Below, piece after piece: positions 6,598-14,812 of a stretch of DNA of 20,767 bases; the stretch's first letter is position 1, and each line of letters opens with the position of its first letter. A model generated the notes under the pieces. It was not told where the DNA came from. It was given only the letters and a program-made list of their open reading frames with translations, and made no database searches. This DNA is from JAVVEH01 sp032251435 (GTDB taxonomy: Bacteria > Verrucomicrobiota > Lentisphaeria > Oligosphaerales > MVZH01), in contig JAVVEH010000062.1 in assembly GCA_032251435.1 (NCBI GenBank), forward strand, positions 1 through 20,767, read 5' to 3'. Made by a program: the position numbers and the translations under genes.

Positions 6598-8907
6598 ATG
6601 GCTCAAGACGCGAAGGAGCCACGGGCGCTGTATGATGTCGCTCCGTGGTCGGTTGTTGAATCCAGTTTCAGCTCTGAAGCCTATCCCTTGTCTGAAGGTG
6701 TTTTAGCGCTGTCAAATGGCTATCTGGGTGTTCGGTCAAGTTTTGAGGAGGGCCTGTGTTTCAGCGAGGGGATGAAAGGGCACTACGCCGCGGATGTGTT
6801 CAACGCCCGTCCCCGTCCGACAGTGATCACATTGCCAGGCTGTCCGGAAAATCCCCGCGAAATCGTCAACCTCCCGGATTTCACCTGCCTCCGGATCTTT
6901 GTCAACGGGGATCCAGTGGATATGGGATACTGTGATATCACCTCCTACACCCGTGCATTGCATATGGATCAAGGTGTCATCACTCGGCGCGTGGAGCTGA
7001 CCACACCCGGTGGCGTGCCTTTATCCTTATCAAGCACCCGCTTTGTGTGCCGCTGCCGCCCCCACGTCGCGGCGTTCCAGCTTTCGCTCTGTGTCAGTGA
7101 GAAGGCGGCGGATGTGTCGATTGAAGCCGGTATTGACGGGCGTGTGACCAATCGGGGCGGTTATGCCCATTTATGTGATTTGGCGCCGACGGCGGAGACG
7201 AGCGGGCGCAGTGTGATGCTGGCGACGACCTGTGAACGTGATGTGGAAGTCGCCGTGTTGACGCATGATGAGTTGTCACCCATGGAATCGGTCTGTGACG
7301 CCAGCTCTGAAAAAAACGCCTTCGCCGGGCTTTGGTTTGAAGGGCGCCTGACCCGGAATGTTCCTGTTATTTTCACACGGATCGCCGCCGTCGCCACCAG
7401 CCGGGAAAGCCGGGAATCCGGCGCGGCTTTCGCTCTCGCCCGTGAAGAGTTGGGAAAGGCTTGCGCCGCCGGGTTTGATCACTTGCTGGCGGAACAGCAG
7501 GAAGCCTGGCTGAAAGTCTGGGCGGAAAGCGATGTGTCGTTGGACATTGACAGCGACGACAGCGCGGCGATTCAGCAAGGCGTTCGCTACGCCTTGTTTC
7601 AATTGTTTCAGCATACCGCGGCGGCCCGTCCGGTCGGCTCCCGGGGGTTGATCTGTGAGCGGGCGTCCGGTGGCTGCTCATGGGACATGTACACGGCGGT
7701 CTTACCCGGTTTAGCCCTGTTGCGTCCGGAAGAAGCCAAGGAAATTGTGTTTAAACTCATCGCCCGTTTGCCCGCCGCCCAGGCGAAAAGCGCGGAGATG
7801 GGGCTCAAAGGAGCGAAATTCCCCTGGCGCTCGGGACCTGAGGGAGAGGAGACATGCCCGCTCTGGCAGTTTAGTTTGACCGGGTTACATGTCACCGCCG
7901 GCTTGGCTTGGGGCGTTTGGTTCACCTATCGAACCACCCGTGACATCGCCTTGCTGACCGATGGCGGCATGGATGTGTTGATGGAAACCGCTCGATTCTG
8001 GGCATCCCGCGTGTATCGTCATCAGGGGTCTGACACGTATGAGTTGCGCTCGGTCACGGGATTTGGCGAATATCACCAGGACATCAATAATGACTTTTAC
8101 ACCAACGCCATGGCCCGTTGGAATCTGCGAATTGTCACAACGGCACTGACGGCGCTTGAGGAGGCCAATCCCACCAGCGCCCGGCAGGCGCGGGAACGTC
8201 TGAATATCACCTCTGACGAGTTAGACGCGTTCGAGGAGATCGCGGCGAATATGTTATTGCCCTTCAATCATGACAAGGGATTGTCAGTCGGTTTTGATGG
8301 CGAAGAGGATTTGGAGCCGGTGGTTATTCCCGAACTGGCTTTGGGCCATCCCTTAGATGAAATATGGACGTTTGACCGTTTAGGGCGAAGTCATGTCTTG
8401 CGCCGGTCAGGCGTCATCGCGGCGCAGATCTTTTTGGCTGATTGCGGTGATCTGGAGCAACGGCGGCGGGATTTTGATTATTACACGCCGATCACCACCC
8501 ACGATTCGGCATTGAGCATGTGCCATCATAGTATCGCGGCCGCTCAAATAGGGAAAATAGACGACGCGGAAGCGCTGTTTCATCGGATTGTTCGTCTGGA
8601 TTTGGAAAATATCCCCAGGAATTCTCAGTTAGGGCCGCACATTTCCTGCCTGACCGCTATTTGGCAGTCGATCATCCACGGGTTCCTGGGAATGCCCATG
8701 CACGCTGACATACCGACGATCGCGCCCCATCTCCCCGTCGGCTGGAAAAAGATTCAAACATCGATCACCTGCGGAACCACACGGCTGAATATTCTCGCCG
8801 AACCCGGCCAAGTGACGCTGTCCGCCAATCAGGGACACCTGGAGGTGATCGTCTGGGGTGAAACGGTCCTGGTCGGCGAATCGCCGATCACTGTGATGGG
8901 GAGCTGA
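6598..8907 (+). CDS. glycoside hydrolase family 65 protein, probable alpha-glucoside phosphorylase with atypical active site
   Basis: GH65 enzymes (clan GH-L) mostly cleave alpha-glucosides such as maltose, trehalose, kojibiose or nigerose with phosphate, giving beta-glucose 1-phosphate. At 769 residues the length is normal. Seen in order: the N-terminal beta-sandwich opening (PWSVVESSFSSEAYPLSEG, LSNGYLGVRSSFEEG), the (alpha/alpha)6 barrel, and a short C-terminal beta domain. The probable general acid is E491 in TGFGEYHQDINNDFYTN, close to Glu487 of Lactobacillus brevis maltose phosphorylase. The phosphate-loop-like segment is HDSALSMCHHSIAAAQIG from residue 635. Odd points: FWDTE is SWDMY around W362-D363, GPDEYH is GFGEYH, and the KQAD block is RRSG (602-605). 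The substrate is therefore unassigned. The ATG at 6598 is 8 nt after AGAGGA; ATG 6592 and TTG 6529 are less well placed. The gene lies directly upstream of a GT2 gene. Confidence 0.88.
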   Translation: MAQDAKEPRALYDVAPWSVVESSFSSEAYPLSEGVLALSNGYLGVRSSFEEGLCFSEGMKGHYAADVFNARPRPTVITLPGCPENPREIVNLPDFTCLRIFVNGDPVDMGYCDITSYTRALHMDQGVITRRVELTTPGGVPLSLSSTRFVCRCRPHVAAFQLSLCVSEKAADVSIEAGIDGRVTNRGGYAHLCDLAPTAETSGRSVMLATTCERDVEVAVLTHDELSPMESVCDASSEKNAFAGLWFEGRLTRNVPVIFTRIAAVATSRESRESGAAFALAREELGKACAAGFDHLLAEQQEAWLKVWAESDVSLDIDSDDSAAIQQGVRYALFQLFQHTAAARPVGSRGLICERASGGCSWDMYTAVLPGLALLRPEEAKEIVFKLIARLPAAQAKSAEMGLKGAKFPWRSGPEGEETCPLWQFSLTGLHVTAGLAWGVWFTYRTTRDIALLTDGGMDVLMETARFWASRVYRHQGSDTYELRSVTGFGEYHQDINNDFYTNAMARWNLRIVTTALTALEEANPTSARQARERLNITSDELDAFEEIAANMLLPFNHDKGLSVGFDGEEDLEPVVIPELALGHPLDEIWTFDRLGRSHVLRRSGVIAAQIFLADCGDLEQRRRDFDYYTPITTHDSALSMCHHSIAAAQIGKIDDAEALFHRIVRLDLENIPRNSQLGPHISCLTAIWQSIIHGFLGMPMHADIPTIAPHLPVGWKKIQTSITCGTTRLNILAEPGQVTLSANQGHLEVIVWGETVLVGESPITVMGS

Positions 8908-8912
8908 AAGCG

Positions 8913-9680
8913 ATTCCATCTTCACCCCATAAATCACCTCTCGATTATTCGATTATTGTTCCGGCCTACAATGAGGAGAATTTTCTCCCGGCTTGCCTTC
9001 AATCCATCCAGGCCGCGGCCGCCGCGGTCAGCGGTTTCGCGGGAGAGATTCTTGTGGTGGACAATCATTCCACCGACGCGACAGCCCGCGTCGCTGAATC
9101 GTTTGGTGTGAAGGTGGTGTCCGAGCCCGTCAATCAAATTTCCCGGGCCCGCAACGCCGGCGCGGCGCGGGCAAAGGGAACAATCTTAATTTTTGTCGAT
9201 GCGGACACCCGCATCTCGGTTTCACTGCTGGCGCGCACATTAACCACCATATCCGCGGGCGGGGTTTGCGGTGGTGGCGCGTTGATTGGCACCACGGATT
9301 CAGTCACGCCTGGCATGAGCCGGGTCATCCGCACGTTTAACCGTGTCTTCACCCGGTTCGGTTACGCCGCCGGCGCCTACGTCTTTTGCCTACGGGAAGG
9401 ATGGGACGCGGTGGGTGGCTTCAGCCATCAGGTCTACGCGTCGGAGGAAATCTGGTTCGTCAGATCCCTGAAACGCTGGGGCCGCGCGCGGGGTCTACGC
9501 TTTGTCACTATTCCCGAACCGTTTGACACATCCATGCGCAAAAGCCGCTGGTACAGCGAGTGGTATTTGTTTATCCGGGGAGTGGGCATCCTTCTCTGCC
9601 CGTTTTTGCTGAAGTCAAAACGCTGGTGCGCGCTGTGGTATCGTCGACCCCGGAAAGGTGTGGAAACGGGCAACGATTAA
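8913..9680 (+). CDS. family 2 glycosyltransferase with no canonical start codon
   Basis: A GT-A fold, GT2-type glycosyltransferase of about 255 residues that would transfer a sugar from a nucleotide donor. Its frame holds the full family start SIIVPAYNEENFLPACLQSI (from 8949), EILVVDNHSTDAT, the arginine/asparagine block RARNAGAARAKG, the metal-binding DAD in FVDADT, and WDAVGGFSHQVYASEEIWFV, which includes the usual acidic acceptor-site residues. The C-terminus is basic with one modest hydrophobic stretch (LFIRGVGILLCPFLL). The frame is open from 8862 but contains no ATG, GTG or TTG before GTG 9054, which would remove the first beta-strand and the PAYNEE motif. I placed the start at ATT 8913, 9 nt after GGGGAG (8898-8903) and 5 nt after the GH65 stop. 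CTG 8904 or a -1 slip on GGGG at 8898-8901 are alternatives. Donor and acceptor are unknown. Confidence 0.75.
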   Translation: MPSSPHKSPLDYSIIVPAYNEENFLPACLQSIQAAAAAVSGFAGEILVVDNHSTDATARVAESFGVKVVSEPVNQISRARNAGAARAKGTILIFVDADTRISVSLLARTLTTISAGGVCGGGALIGTTDSVTPGMSRVIRTFNRVFTRFGYAAGAYVFCLREGWDAVGGFSHQVYASEEIWFVRSLKRWGRARGLRFVTIPEPFDTSMRKSRWYSEWYLFIRGVGILLCPFLLKSKRWCALWYRRPRKGVETGND

Positions 9681-9766
9681 TCCGGTCCTGGTCGTAAAGA
9701 TCCAATGTGGCTGGCAGCCTCCGGCCCCCAGAAGATCCGTGGGCGGGGACAATGCGGATCCCGGAG

Positions 9767-9788
9767 GATCGACCGGCACATGTCGATC
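9767..9788. other. 7-bp inverted repeat between convergent genes
   Basis: GATCGAC (9767-9773) and GTCGATC (9782-9788) flank an 8-nt loop in the 148-nt space between the GT2 gene and the convergent metallo-hydrolase gene. Neither side has a T-run, so an intrinsic terminator is not supported. It could still be a bidirectional 3'-end structure. The rest of this gap shows nothing recognisable. Confidence 0.3.
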
Positions 9789-9828
9789 TCATCCCGGAAC
9801 CTTCGCCCAAGTTCCGCCAATCGCTTCT

Positions 9829-10812
9829 TCATTTTTTTGATGTCTTTTCGTCTATGACGGGATCCACCTTGTCGGGTGTCAAATAGCGAAAAGCCGAGTC
9901 TGGAACGAGACCATTGGCGAAGGTGACAGAAGAATCCGGTTGTCGGGTGAAGGTAAGCGCCTTTGGGGATTTCGCAGCCATGCCAGGGCGGTAAGGCAGG
10001 GGCATGGTGATCGTGCCGTAGCCACTGACAAGATGCTCCTGAATACCCGTGTCATACAGAAGAAAATGATTCACGGCTTGATCCCGTCGGGCGACCATGG
10101 CGTAGTCGGGCGTCGGCCACAGCGCGACATCGGCCCGCGTGGCCGCGTAGAGCTGGCACAGCCGTTCGTGGTTGTCGATACCGTGATGCGCGACTTGCAC
10201 AACATCACATGTCAGGTTTTCCGGATGCCGTAACAACACGTCGGCCGACGTGGCGGACGTATCGCCCAGCCAAAGAATTTTATGCTGGCCGACGGTCGTC
10301 ATGATGACCGTTGAATAACTGTTGAAGGACGCGGGTTCAGGATAGAGATCTTCGTATGTATACAACACCTCCAAGGTCAGTTCGTCAAAGCTCAAGACAT
10401 CCCCGGTACGCGGCGTGACTCTTTCGATATCGGCGCAATGGCTTTCGAGTGTTTGATAGAACGCGTTGACCGTCGCGGGATCACTGCTTTTCCAGTCGCC
10501 GGTCGCGTTCGACAGGTCAATGGGCTGAAAACTGTAGAGTAATCGCTGGATGCGGACACGCGGTTTATATTTTTTCACAAACTGAATGAAATTCCCGATG
10601 TGGTCTTGATGGGCATGACTGAAAAACCAGGCGGTAATGACCGGCATGCCATCTGATCTTTCGGCGAGAAAGCGGTAGAGCCGGTCCTCCTCACCGGGGG
10701 TGAAGTACCCCCCGTCGATGATGATAAAGGCCCCGCTTTCTAACTGGATGACGTGGCTCGAGCCACAATTCACGTTGGTCTGATCAAGTTCAAGTTGATA
10801 AAGCGTTGTCAT
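9829..10812 (-). CDS. metallo-beta-lactamase-fold hydrolase (ComEC C-terminal-like)
   Basis: A 327-residue, single-domain metallo-beta-lactamase superfamily protein. The metal motif HxHxDH is seen as SHAHQDHIG with H66, H68, D70 and H71. It is preceded by IIIDGG, which matches the usual strand ending in an Asp. Later ligand motifs are ILWLGDTS (Asp) and VQVAHHGIDN (His). The spacing and the AHHG block resemble the soluble hydrolase domain of ComEC/Rec2, but no membrane segments are present and no signal peptide is visible, so it is probably cytoplasmic. The ATG at 10812 is preceded on the minus strand by a weak TAGG 5-6 nt upstream. It starts only 6 nt after the stop of the thioredoxin-like gene, so the two are almost certainly one transcript. 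The substrate (phosphodiester, lactone, thioester or other) is unknown. Confidence 0.85.
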   Translation of the reverse strand: MTTLYQLELDQTNVNCGSSHVIQLESGAFIIIDGGYFTPGEEDRLYRFLAERSDGMPVITAWFFSHAHQDHIGNFIQFVKKYKPRVRIQRLLYSFQPIDLSNATGDWKSSDPATVNAFYQTLESHCADIERVTPRTGDVLSFDELTLEVLYTYEDLYPEPASFNSYSTVIMTTVGQHKILWLGDTSATSADVLLRHPENLTCDVVQVAHHGIDNHERLCQLYAATRADVALWPTPDYAMVARRDQAVNHFLLYDTGIQEHLVSGYGTITMPLPYRPGMAAKSPKALTFTRQPDSSVTFANGLVPDSAFRYLTPDKVDPVIDEKTSKK

Positions 10813-10818
10813 ATATAC

Positions 10819-11403
10819 CTAAAGGACCAGGTCACAGGCGTCTGGTGGCATCCAGTGAGCGTCTTTGCCTTCCCATTTAACGTTGCAGCCAATGGGGTTG
10901 GTTTCGGGCACACTGACTGCTTTTCCGGAGGTTATTTCCGTGAGCGCCCGTTCCAGATCATTCACCGTGATTTTCGCCGCGTCCCGGGGACTGTCCACAC
11001 CCCGTCCAGTGTAAACCAATTCGCGGTGCTCATCAAACACATAAAAATGCGGTGTCCGCAAGGCGCCGTAAAGGAGCGCCACATCCTGGCTTTCATCCCG
11101 GAGGTACACCCACGGAAAGTGATGCTCGTCCATGCGCTGAACCATGTGCTCAAAACTGTCCTCGGCATAGGTGTTTTCACTGTTGGAGTTAATACCGACA
11201 AAACGGACCCCCCGGTCGGCGAAGGCGTCCGCGGTCGCCCGGGTGACCTCATCCGACCCGATCACGTATGGGCAATGGTTGCAGGTGAAGAAAACAACCA
11301 ACACCTTGGCATCGGCGAAATCCGCGAGGGTGTAGGTTTTTCCATCGGTGGCGGGAAGACTGAAATCCGGGGCTTGCGAGCCTAATTCAAGTGTGAAAGA
11401 CAT
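10819..11403 (-). CDS. peroxiredoxin/thioredoxin-like protein (AhpC/TSA-like fold, CNHC motif)
   Basis: A 194-residue thioredoxin-fold protein of the AhpC/TSA-like group often annotated as thioredoxin family protein. The N-terminus LGSQAPDFSLPATDGKTYTLADF is the standard AhpC/TSA opening. The redox motif is FFTCNHCPYV with C41 and C44, followed by GVRFVGINSN and the cis-proline region LRTPHFYVFD. The C-terminal cysteines (GCNVKW and DACDLVL) are also common in this subgroup. There is no signal peptide, so it should act in the cytoplasm as a thiol-disulfide or peroxide-reducing protein; the exact reaction cannot be read. The ATG at 11403 is 7 nt after AGGAGA (complement of 11411-11416), a strong ribosome binding site. 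It is the first gene of the two-gene minus-strand unit with the metallo-hydrolase and is divergent from recC. Confidence 0.88.
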   Translation of the reverse strand: MSFTLELGSQAPDFSLPATDGKTYTLADFADAKVLVVFFTCNHCPYVIGSDEVTRATADAFADRGVRFVGINSNSENTYAEDSFEHMVQRMDEHHFPWVYLRDESQDVALLYGALRTPHFYVFDEHRELVYTGRGVDSPRDAAKITVNDLERALTEITSGKAVSVPETNPIGCNVKWEGKDAHWMPPDACDLVL

Positions 11404-11469
11404 GATGACGTCTCCTGGTTCTTCGTTTTACAAAACAACACTATTTCAGACATCAGTATTCGCCGATAG

Positions 11470-11497
11470 TTGCCCGTGGATCAATATAGGTTAAAAT
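11470..11497 (+). promoter_or_regulatory. candidate recC promoter giving a leaderless or near-leaderless mRNA
   Basis: TTGCCC (11470-11475) and TAAAAT (11492-11497) are separated by 16 nt; they match the sigma70 consensus at four and five of six positions. The usual distance from -10 to +1 puts transcription start at about 11504, the A of the recC ATG. This fits the absence of a good Shine-Dalgarno sequence before recC. Confidence 0.45.
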
Positions 11498-11503
11498 ACG
11501 GAC

Positions 11504-14500
11504 ATGGCTTTTAACCTGTTCACAAGCGACCGGCTGGAAAACCTGCTGGAGAAATATGTTGAGCGGTCCCGGACGACTCCCGGCGACCCCTTGCGCCCCG
11601 AAACAATTGTCGTTCAGAGCCAGGGGATGGCGCAGTGGCTGCGGGAACAATTGACCATGTCCCGGGGAGACGCCACCCACGTCGAGTTCCCGTTTGTCAG
11701 TAAAGTGATGGAAGACATCCTGGGCGCGGACGCGGATTCCGCGTATTTTTCTCCGGATGTCATGACCTGGCGGATCTTCAGCATACTCAACGAAAAACCT
11801 GATGAATTGGCGGCGTTGGACACTTATCTGGGCAAAGAGGGCGGACCCGACCGGGAGATCAAGGCCTTTCAACTGGCTGGGCGCGTCGCCCATGTCTTTG
11901 ATCAATACCAGATTTACCGGCCGGACATGCTGCTGCGCTGGGAGGGAAAAGACGGTGGCAGTCCATCCCGGTCCACTGGCGAAGAGCGCTTAAACCCCGC
12001 GGCGGTCTCCTGGCAACGCTATCTGTGGCGGCGGCTGACCGTTGACAAAACGAGCCGGCCAGCCCGTTTCGCGGCGTTTTTCGCGGATCCCGCGGCCCCG
12101 TCACCTTCCCGGGCGGGCTTGTCGCGGCTGGCGGTGTTTGGCATCAGCGCCCTGCCGCCGGTTTTTCTGACCTTTTTTAATCGCCTGAGTGAGTCTGTTG
12201 AGGTGGATTTTTTCTATGTCACTCCGTGCCGGGGCTATTGGCTCGACCAGATTCCCGAGCGTGATCGGCATCGTTTGAAGGAGCGGTTCGGCGTGTTTAG
12301 ACTCGATGAGAACTTCAGTGAGTATGAAGAGGATTTTTGCTGTCGGTGCAACCCGTTACTGGCGAATCTGGGGCGCCAGGGGCGGGAGTTTTTCGCGGCG
12401 ATTTTAGATGAGGGTGTGGACAACGGGGGCGGCGAGGAGCTGTTCGCGGAGCCGGCCGCCGGCGAGGTGTCTCTGTTGGAACAGGTCAGGGAAGATATTC
12501 TGGAGAGCCGGTCGCGGGACGAAAACGACCGCTTCACCATCGCGCCCGATGACAGTTCGGTCCAGATCCATATCTGCCACAGCCGGATGCGGGAAGTGGA
12601 AATCCTGCACGATAATTTGCTTACTATGATCGATAAAAGTGACGGTGCCATTCAACCCCGGGACATTTTAATCACCGCGCCGGATATCGCCGACTACGCG
12701 CCCTACGTGGACGCGGTGTTCGGACAGGGCGTTTTCCGGAATATGTACAGCGTGGCCGATAAAAGCGTGGGCGGCGAGAACCAGGTGGTGGCGGCGTTTC
12801 TGGAGGTGTTGGCCCTGCTGACATCTGACTTTAAAGCCTCCGCGGTCCTGGACACTTTGGAGATCGCCCCTGTTCGGGAAACCTTCGGAATTGAGCGGAC
12901 GGATTTCCAGCTGCTGAAAAAATGGTTGCGGGAAGCGGGCGCCCGGTGGGGCGTTGATGGCGCTCACCGTCAATCCTCGGGCCAATACGCGTTTGACGAT
13001 TATTCCTGGCGGCGCGCCTTGAAACGGATGCTCTTGGGGATGGCCATGATGGATGATGGTCACGTGGTGGCGGGAGATTTGGCGCCGTATGACGCCATTG
13101 AGGGTAACCAGGCGGACTTGCTGGGAAAATTGGTGGATTTTGTCGAAGCCTTGTTCGCGCTGAGTGACCGGGTCAAACGGGCGCGGACGCTGTCGGATTG
13201 GCAGGCGACACTGACCGGAGCGGTGGACACGTTCTTCGGCAACACCAACGAAACCTATGAGGGGCTTTCGGCTTTGCGGGAAAAACTCGCGGAATTGTCC
13301 GCCTTGGAGAAACAGACCGCCTGCCAGGGCGATGTCGGCTTTCATGTCATCAGCGACTGGCTGGCGGGCTGGAGCGGGGCGGCGGCGGGAAAATTACGCT
13401 TTTTAAAGGGGAAAATGACGTTCTGCACGCTGCAACCCATGCGCAGCGTGCCCGCTAAAGTGATGTGTCTGATGGGGATGAATGACGGGGATTTCCCGCG
13501 GATTGACCGGCGCCCCGGCTTTGATGTCACCGCCGCCGCCCTGAAACCCTGTGACCGGTCAAAACGGTTTGAAGACCGGTATTTGTTTTTGGAAGCCTTG
13601 ATGTCCGCCCGACAGGTGTTTCACATCAGTTATTTGGGGCGGGGCGTGAAGGACAACGCGGAAGCGCCGCCCGCCACACCGGTGTGCGAATTGATTGATT
13701 ACATCACCCAGCACGGGACGCTGTCCACAGGCGGCCGGAACGCCCCGTCATCCCGGAATGACATCTTGGCGGTGATCCAGAGGGAGCATCGCCTGCAGGC
13801 GTTTCACCCCGTCTACTTTAGTGGCGCCGATCCCCGGTTAAAATCCTATTCCCGAAGCGATGCCATGGCGGCCGCCGCGCTCCGGGCGGGAGAGAGATCG
13901 CCCCCGTTTCAACCGCCGGATTTGATGATCGAAGTCGATCCTGTCAAGGATCTTGAGTTAGACGACTTAGAACGGTTTTTCAGCCACCCGTGCGAGTATT
14001 ACCTACGGCACACCTTGGGTGTGAACGTGAAGGAGCGCGCCGACGGGCAATTGGCCGACACGGAACCTTTCACGCTTGACACCCTGGAAGCTTACGGCGT
14101 GAATCAAGATATCTTTGACGCCTTGCTGAGCGGCGCGTCCGCCGCCGATATCCACGCCCGTTTGCGCCGTCAGCAACTGATCGAAGCGGGCGCCCCCGGC
14201 GCCAGGGCGACGGCGGACCGCTGCCGGGACATGGAGGAACAGTTTATCGCCAAATTTCACCTGCGGGAAAAACTCGCCGCCCGGGAAACCATTCGAATCG
14301 TGGTGACGATGGACGGGATCACTTTGGCCGGGACCGTGGCGGTCGCCCAGGATGAGCACCTTTATTGCCGGTACGCCAATGTGAAAGGCAAAGACATTCT
14401 CAAAGCGTGGCTCCGTCATTTGCTGATCAATTGTGAGCGGCCGGTGGACACAATTATCCGCATGAAGAACAGCAAGGATGGGCAGGCCTTCGCCAGCCTG

Positions 14501-14812
14501 TCACCGGCGGCGGCCAAGAGTGAGCTTTCCAGCCTGCTGGCCATTTTCGCGGAAGGGCGGCGACGCCCGCTGCCGTTTTTCTGTGAAAGCGCTTACGCCT
14601 ACGCCACCAAAAAAACCACCGATGAGAGCGCCCGTGTGAGCGCGGCCAAGGCCATATTCAGAGGCGGATATTATGCCCCTGACCCGGAAGAGAATGATCC
14701 CGCCATCAGCCTGTGTTTCCCCGATGGCGAGACGGCGATTGAGTCCGCGGATTTCGCCAAATACGCCCGGATGATCTTTAAACCCGTGGCGGGTGAGGAG
14801 GGGAAGCCATGA
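11504..14812 (+). CDS. recC: exodeoxyribonuclease V gamma subunit RecC
   Basis: RecC is the non-catalytic subunit of RecBCD. It splits the duplex, guides the strands and, in E. coli, scans for Chi. At 1102 residues it is close to E. coli RecC (1122). Recognised blocks are the N-terminal LRPETIVVQSQGMAQWLREQL, the VQIHICHSRMREVEILHDNLL segment near residue 350, FCTLQPMRSVPAKVMCLMGM continuing into NDGDFPR near 640-668, and the C-terminal domain beginning near ELDDLERFFSHPCEYYLR. Intact helicase motifs are lacking, as expected for RecC. It is the first gene of the recC-recB-recD set and overlaps recB by 4 nt (ATGA). In E. coli, ptrA lies between recC and recB; here it is absent. No strong ribosome binding site precedes the ATG, consistent with leaderless translation from the promoter candidate at 11470-11497. 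Confidence 0.95.
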   Translation: MAFNLFTSDRLENLLEKYVERSRTTPGDPLRPETIVVQSQGMAQWLREQLTMSRGDATHVEFPFVSKVMEDILGADADSAYFSPDVMTWRIFSILNEKPDELAALDTYLGKEGGPDREIKAFQLAGRVAHVFDQYQIYRPDMLLRWEGKDGGSPSRSTGEERLNPAAVSWQRYLWRRLTVDKTSRPARFAAFFADPAAPSPSRAGLSRLAVFGISALPPVFLTFFNRLSESVEVDFFYVTPCRGYWLDQIPERDRHRLKERFGVFRLDENFSEYEEDFCCRCNPLLANLGRQGREFFAAILDEGVDNGGGEELFAEPAAGEVSLLEQVREDILESRSRDENDRFTIAPDDSSVQIHICHSRMREVEILHDNLLTMIDKSDGAIQPRDILITAPDIADYAPYVDAVFGQGVFRNMYSVADKSVGGENQVVAAFLEVLALLTSDFKASAVLDTLEIAPVRETFGIERTDFQLLKKWLREAGARWGVDGAHRQSSGQYAFDDYSWRRALKRMLLGMAMMDDGHVVAGDLAPYDAIEGNQADLLGKLVDFVEALFALSDRVKRARTLSDWQATLTGAVDTFFGNTNETYEGLSALREKLAELSALEKQTACQGDVGFHVISDWLAGWSGAAAGKLRFLKGKMTFCTLQPMRSVPAKVMCLMGMNDGDFPRIDRRPGFDVTAAALKPCDRSKRFEDRYLFLEALMSARQVFHISYLGRGVKDNAEAPPATPVCELIDYITQHGTLSTGGRNAPSSRNDILAVIQREHRLQAFHPVYFSGADPRLKSYSRSDAMAAAALRAGERSPPFQPPDLMIEVDPVKDLELDDLERFFSHPCEYYLRHTLGVNVKERADGQLADTEPFTLDTLEAYGVNQDIFDALLSGASAADIHARLRRQQLIEAGAPGARATADRCRDMEEQFIAKFHLREKLAARETIRIVVTMDGITLAGTVAVAQDEHLYCRYANVKGKDILKAWLRHLLINCERPVDTIIRMKNSKDGQAFASLSPAAAKSELSSLLAIFAEGRRRPLPFFCESAYAYATKKTTDESARVSAAKAIFRGGYYAPDPEENDPAISLCFPDGETAIESADFAKYARMIFKPVAGEEGKP

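Noticed and set aside
9054..9680. GTG at 9054 as the true start of the glycosyltransferase
   Set aside because: It removes the first beta-strand and the PAYNEE motif, which are present in the same open frame immediately upstream.
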